Positions 8,067 through 10,304 of a stretch of 10,304 nucleotides of DNA are shown one piece after another; position 1 is the stretch's first letter; each line of letters opens with the position of its first letter. The DNA is taken from positions 1-10,304 of the forward strand of contig CAMPIQ010000131.1 of the NCBI GenBank assembly GCA_946886475.1, given 5' to 3'. The notes beneath the pieces were generated by a model. It was not told the DNA's origin, searched no databases, and was given only the letters and a program-made list of their open reading frames with translations. The position numbers and the translations under genes were made by a program. This DNA is from an uncultured Chitinophagales bacterium. Its GTDB lineage: Bacteria; Bacteroidota; Bacteroidia; Chitinophagales; Chitinophagaceae.

Positions 8067-9311
8067 TTAGTCCTTATTGACAGTTTGCACAATTAATTTT
8101 TTACCATCTACCTTATAACTAAGACCAGCGGGTCCGCCTGCCCTGAGCGCTTGGAGTACAGACCCCAGCGTGCTGTTGCGGCTAACAATTCCAAAAAATT
8201 TCTTATCCGTTAGCTTTCCCCTGATTTCAACTTCTATATCATACCACCTGGAAAATTCACGCAGAATTTTATTGATGTCGGAATATTCGAAATTGAACAA
8301 TCCATTTTTCCAGGCAATAACGGCTTCCACGTCTATATTGTTATTAATAATTATTTGATGATCAGTTGCGTCATTATAGGCAATAGCCTGTTGGGATGGA
8401 TTTAAGATCACCGGTTTGCCGGCCTTCTTTACCAGCACCCTTCCTTCCAGCAACGTTGTTTTGATAACCTCTTCATCATGATAGGCATTAATATTAAAAT
8501 GGGTACCCAATACCTCCACGTCCAGGTCATTTACGGCTACCTTAAAAGGTTTGGAAGGATCATGCGCCACTTCAAAATATGCTTCTCCAATAATTGAGAT
8601 CTTTCTTTCCATATCCAGAAATGCTGTTGGGAATGTAATGGAAGAAGCAGCGTTCAGCCAGACCCTTGTGCCATCTGCCAGTTCCAGCTGATACTGGCCT
8701 CCGCGAGGCGTTGAAATGGTATTGTAAAGAACCTGTTGTGAACTTGTTTCCTTATCATAAGTAACCATTCCACCGATCTTAATAATCCTCACACCACCCT
8801 GATTGGCCAGCGTTCCATTCATAACGGAATCCAACAGGATCTGCCTCCCATCTGCCAGGGTAAGTATGGCTCTGTCACCACCCGGTTGTATATCATTCTC
8901 TTTTTTTATATCTGAAGGGATCGCTGCAACGGGTTCTTTGTTTTCATTTATTAACAGGATTGCCGTTAAACAGATCAGACCCAGAAATGCTGCCGCTATT
9001 CCTATTGCTATGATCTTTCTTCTACGAGCGCCTGGTTTATACACTCCGGCATTCATGTCTTTCACCGGTGCGATGGCTGTACCTGATCGCAATTCAGACA
9101 TCATGTTATTGAAATGACGGTCAAATGAAACCTGCGGCAGTGCGCCTGTCCCATTTTCCTCTTCCCATATAACTTTCAATGCATCGCTGAAAGCCTGGCT
9201 GGGTTCTTTGGCCATTTCCAGGATCAACTCAAGCTCCTCCCTGGAACAGGTATTGTTCACATATTTCCTGATCAGCTGGTTCAGGTCGAGGCCTGGTTCA
9301 TTTGACATCAT
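8067..9311 (-). CDS. FecR-family transmembrane anti-sigma factor (with DUF4974 C-terminal domain)
   Basis: FecR proteins hold an ECF sigma factor at the inner membrane and release it on a signal from the STN domain of the paired outer-membrane transporter. This one has 414 residues. A cytoplasmic N-terminal region (about 1-98) starts with LDLNQLIRKYVNNTCSREEL, the usual sigma-binding helices. RRRK (97-99 and following) precedes one membrane helix (about 100-122). The periplasmic FecR domain (about 197-292) includes STPRGGQYQLELADGTRVWL, GEAYFEVAHD and EVLGTHFNI. A DUF4974-type domain (about 338-408) contains FEYSDINKILREFSRWYDIE. The order of parts and length are typical of Bacteroidota. Two adjacent ATGs (9311, 9308) could serve as start; no ribosome binding site decides. 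It follows the sigma gene by 81 bp and precedes SusC by 73 bp. Confidence 0.96.
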   Translation of the reverse strand: MMSNEPGLDLNQLIRKYVNNTCSREELELILEMAKEPSQAFSDALKVIWEEENGTGALPQVSFDRHFNNMMSELRSGTAIAPVKDMNAGVYKPGARRRKIIAIGIAAAFLGLICLTAILLINENKEPVAAIPSDIKKENDIQPGGDRAILTLADGRQILLDSVMNGTLANQGGVRIIKIGGMVTYDKETSSQQVLYNTISTPRGGQYQLELADGTRVWLNAASSITFPTAFLDMERKISIIGEAYFEVAHDPSKPFKVAVNDLDVEVLGTHFNINAYHDEEVIKTTLLEGRVLVKKAGKPVILNPSQQAIAYNDATDHQIIINNNIDVEAVIAWKNGLFNFEYSDINKILREFSRWYDIEVEIRGKLTDKKFFGIVSRNSTLGSVLQALRAGGPAGLSYKVDGKKLIVQTVNKD

Positions 9312-9392
9312 AAGTGTATAGAATAAGACATACGTCCATTAGCATGACGTAAAAGTTATTTAGTACTACTACCCGTTTCTAACTTTTTTTAT
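9312..9392 (-). promoter_or_regulatory. Sigma/anti-sigma junction with overlapping inverted repeats
   Basis: This 81-bp gap is unusually long for a sigma/anti-sigma pair, which often overlap. It holds AAAAGTTA (9351-9358) paired with TAACTTTT (9380-9387), the dyad TACGTC (9331-9336) with GACGTA (9346-9351), and the 8-bp palindrome TAGTACTA (9361-9368). On the transcript the first pair forms an 8-bp AU-rich stem ending in UUUU, at most a weak attenuator. The TACGTC dyad is better placed as an operator or as structure just ahead of the FecR start. No clear promoter box was recognised. Confidence 0.35.
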
Positions 9393-9995
9393 TTATTTTT
9401 TCAGAACCTGAGCAAGTGCCGCTAACAAGATAGCCATGGGGAGGTTGGCAGATAAGTAGGATTTGATAAATTGCCTGGCTTCTACAATCGTATTGGCGAC
9501 CGTATTTTTAGAAATGCCCAGTTCTTCTGCTATCCGGGCATGGGTGAGTCCCTCCTCCCGGCTTAGCTGGAATATCTTTCTGCGTTGCGGCGGAAGCAGA
9601 TCAATGGCTTCGCGGATCTTTTTTTCATACTCCTGCAGGAGTAGCCTGCTGTCGGTTTGCGACTGTGACGGAATTTCTATCTGGTCATAAAGAAGTGAAC
9701 CAAGTTGCTTGTCTTTTGCTGCGGCACGGAAAAAATCTATGCTTTTATTATAAGCTACCTTAAATAAAAACCCATCCAGGTTTTCAATATCAGCGAGGAG
9801 GTCCCGTCCGAGCCATAATTTTAAAAACACATCCATCACCAGTTCTTCTGCTACATTTTTGGATTTAACCATTTTGAAAATGTACTGGTACAAACGATGA
9901 TGATAGCGGTCAAACAGGGCTTTGAACGCCTGTTCATCGCCAAGCGCAACCTGTTTTTGTAATTCGTATGCATTATGATCAGTAGTATCACCCAC
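9393..9995 (-). CDS. ECF RNA polymerase sigma factor (sigma-70 family, Bacteroidota FecI-like)
   Basis: This 200-residue protein directs RNA polymerase to the promoters of its regulon, most likely the transporter operon downstream. Region 2 spans about 22-92, with FKALFDRYHHRLYQYIF, the core-binding segment AEELVMDVFLKLW (49-61) and the -10 recognition stretch FLFKVAYNKSIDFFR. Region 4 spans about 122-180, with LLPPQRRKIFQLSREEGLT and the helix-turn-helix IAEELGISKNTVANTIVEAR. A short hydrophobic tail, LPMAILLAALAQVLKK, closes it, as in many Bacteroidota ECF factors. The start is a GTG at 9995: upstream in the same frame a TAA lies at 10037-10035 with no ATG between, and the first internal ATG (residue 42) would delete part of region 2. 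The weak GTG may keep its level low. Confidence 0.96.
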   Translation of the reverse strand: MGDTTDHNAYELQKQVALGDEQAFKALFDRYHHRLYQYIFKMVKSKNVAEELVMDVFLKLWLGRDLLADIENLDGFLFKVAYNKSIDFFRAAAKDKQLGSLLYDQIEIPSQSQTDSRLLLQEYEKKIREAIDLLPPQRRKIFQLSREEGLTHARIAEELGISKNTVANTIVEARQFIKSYLSANLPMAILLAALAQVLKK

Positions 9996-10081
9996 AGGCC
10001 TAAAGTAGGGAAAATGTTTGAAGCGGTATTTGCATTACTTAAACAACATCATTGTTATATATAATTAATTACATCATAAAA
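9996..10081 (-). promoter_or_regulatory. AT-rich leader of the sigma gene
   Basis: This stretch should hold the promoter of the sigma gene. It contains a very AT-rich core (about 10052-10087, with TTATATATAATTAATTA) and a small dyad AACAA-N5-TTGTT (10042-10056). No exact match to the Bacteroidota -33 TTTG / -7 TAnnTTTG pair was found at a normal spacing on the minus strand. AGG sits a few bases ahead of the GTG as a weak ribosome binding site. Confidence 0.35.
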
Positions 10082-10104
10082 TTTTTTGATACCAGATCAA
10101 AAAA
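10082..10104. repeat. Perfect interrupted palindrome, 9-bp arms
   Basis: TTTTTTGAT (10082-10090) and ATCAAAAAA (10096-10104) are exact reverse complements around the 5-bp spacer ACCAG. The structure lies 87 bp upstream of the sigma start codon, at the border between the AT-rich leader and the 23-bp repeat array. With one G:C pair and no U-tract beyond the stem it is a poor terminator on either strand. An operator or an upstream structural element is more likely. Confidence 0.6.
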
Positions 10105-10127
10105 CAACACCAGGGTGGTAGATATCA

Positions 10128-10299
10128 TGCGGCAAAGATGTACATAGCGATGGAGCATCAATGGGATAGATATGTATCTGTAATGGAGATAACCCTGTAC
10201 CTGTAATGTAGATAGCCATGTAGCTGCAATGTAAATAGGCATGTAGCTGTAATGTAGATAGCCATGTAGCTGTATAGGAGTAGCTATGGGCCTGTAATT
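10128..10299. repeat. Degenerate ~23-bp tandem repeat array, about 7.5 units
   Basis: Successive units begin at 10128, 10151, 10173, 10196, 10219, 10242, 10265 and 10287, the last being partial. The best unit (10242-10264) reads TGTAGCTGTAATG then TAGATAGCCA. The unit at 10196 differs from it at 1 of 23 positions, that at 10219 at 3 and that at 10173 at 4. The outer units are clearly more decayed; the one at 10128 keeps about 15 of 23. Each good unit itself contains TGTA three times. The minus-strand unit has no stop codon in any frame, whereas the plus strand has several. No insertion-sequence or CRISPR features accompany it. Homology beyond this window is unknown. Confidence 0.8.
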
Positions 10300-10304
10300 A
10301 AAAA

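Noticed and set aside
10082..10104. Intrinsic terminator at the TTTTTTGAT/ATCAAAAAA dyad
   Set aside because: The stem has a single G:C pair and no U-tract follows the closing arm on either strand, so termination is not supported; it is kept only as a dyad.
10069..10242. Open minus-strand frame of 57 codons from an ATG at 10242 (frame open to the right window edge) through the 23-bp repeats
   Set aside because: The repeat unit has no stop codon in any minus-strand frame, so an open frame is automatic. The product is a tyrosine-rich low-complexity sequence with no recognisable start context or domain, and it ends in the sigma promoter region.
10128..10299. CRISPR array
   Set aside because: Units are contiguous 23-mers without unique spacers, and no cas-like gene is present.

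Overview
The window looks like a piece of a Bacteroidota chromosome, most likely from the Chitinophagaceae or a near relative. The evidence is a complete ECF sigma factor / FecR anti-sigma / SusC (with an N-terminal STN domain) / SusD cassette. The AT-rich, mostly Shine-Dalgarno-free translation starts and the SusC leader style (short basic N-terminus, then an ITLTAILFLAASLQ-like signal segment) fit the same group. The lineage call rests on family resemblance only; there is no rRNA or marker gene in the window.

All genes lie on the minus strand, so the locus reads from right to left. From the right edge: a degenerate array of a ~23-bp tandem repeat (about 10128-10299), then a perfect 9-bp-arm dyad (10082-10104), then an AT-rich leader. 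Next come the ECF sigma factor (9393-9995, GTG start), an 81-bp gap rich in inverted repeats, and the FecR-type membrane anti-sigma factor (8067-9311). A 73-bp gap with an inverted repeat and repeated GTTTGCA heptamers precedes the TonB-dependent transporter SusC (4430-7993). A 12-bp gap leads to the SusD lipoprotein (2882-4417). Two exported thioredoxin-fold proteins follow: a helical-repeat/TlpA fusion (1288-2838) and a DUF4369/TlpA protein (71-1216). A further gene appears to begin at 19 and run off the left edge, preceded by a perfect AGGAGG.

Proposed circuit (known for the families, inferred here): SusC and SusD bind and import a substrate across the outer membrane with TonB energy. The STN domain of SusC touches the periplasmic part of FecR, which releases the sigma factor in the cytoplasm to transcribe the transporter operon. 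The two thioredoxin-like proteins would act in the periplasm or at its membranes on disulfides of imported or exported proteins. No glycoside hydrolase, peptidase or sulfatase lies in the window, so the substrate cannot be named.

The coding part is a common type of Bacteroidota nutrient-uptake module. The least explained material is non-coding: the 23-bp repeat array, the perfect dyad upstream of the sigma gene, and the inverted repeats in the two regulatory gaps. No RNA genes, CRISPR arrays, insertion sequences or phage genes were seen.
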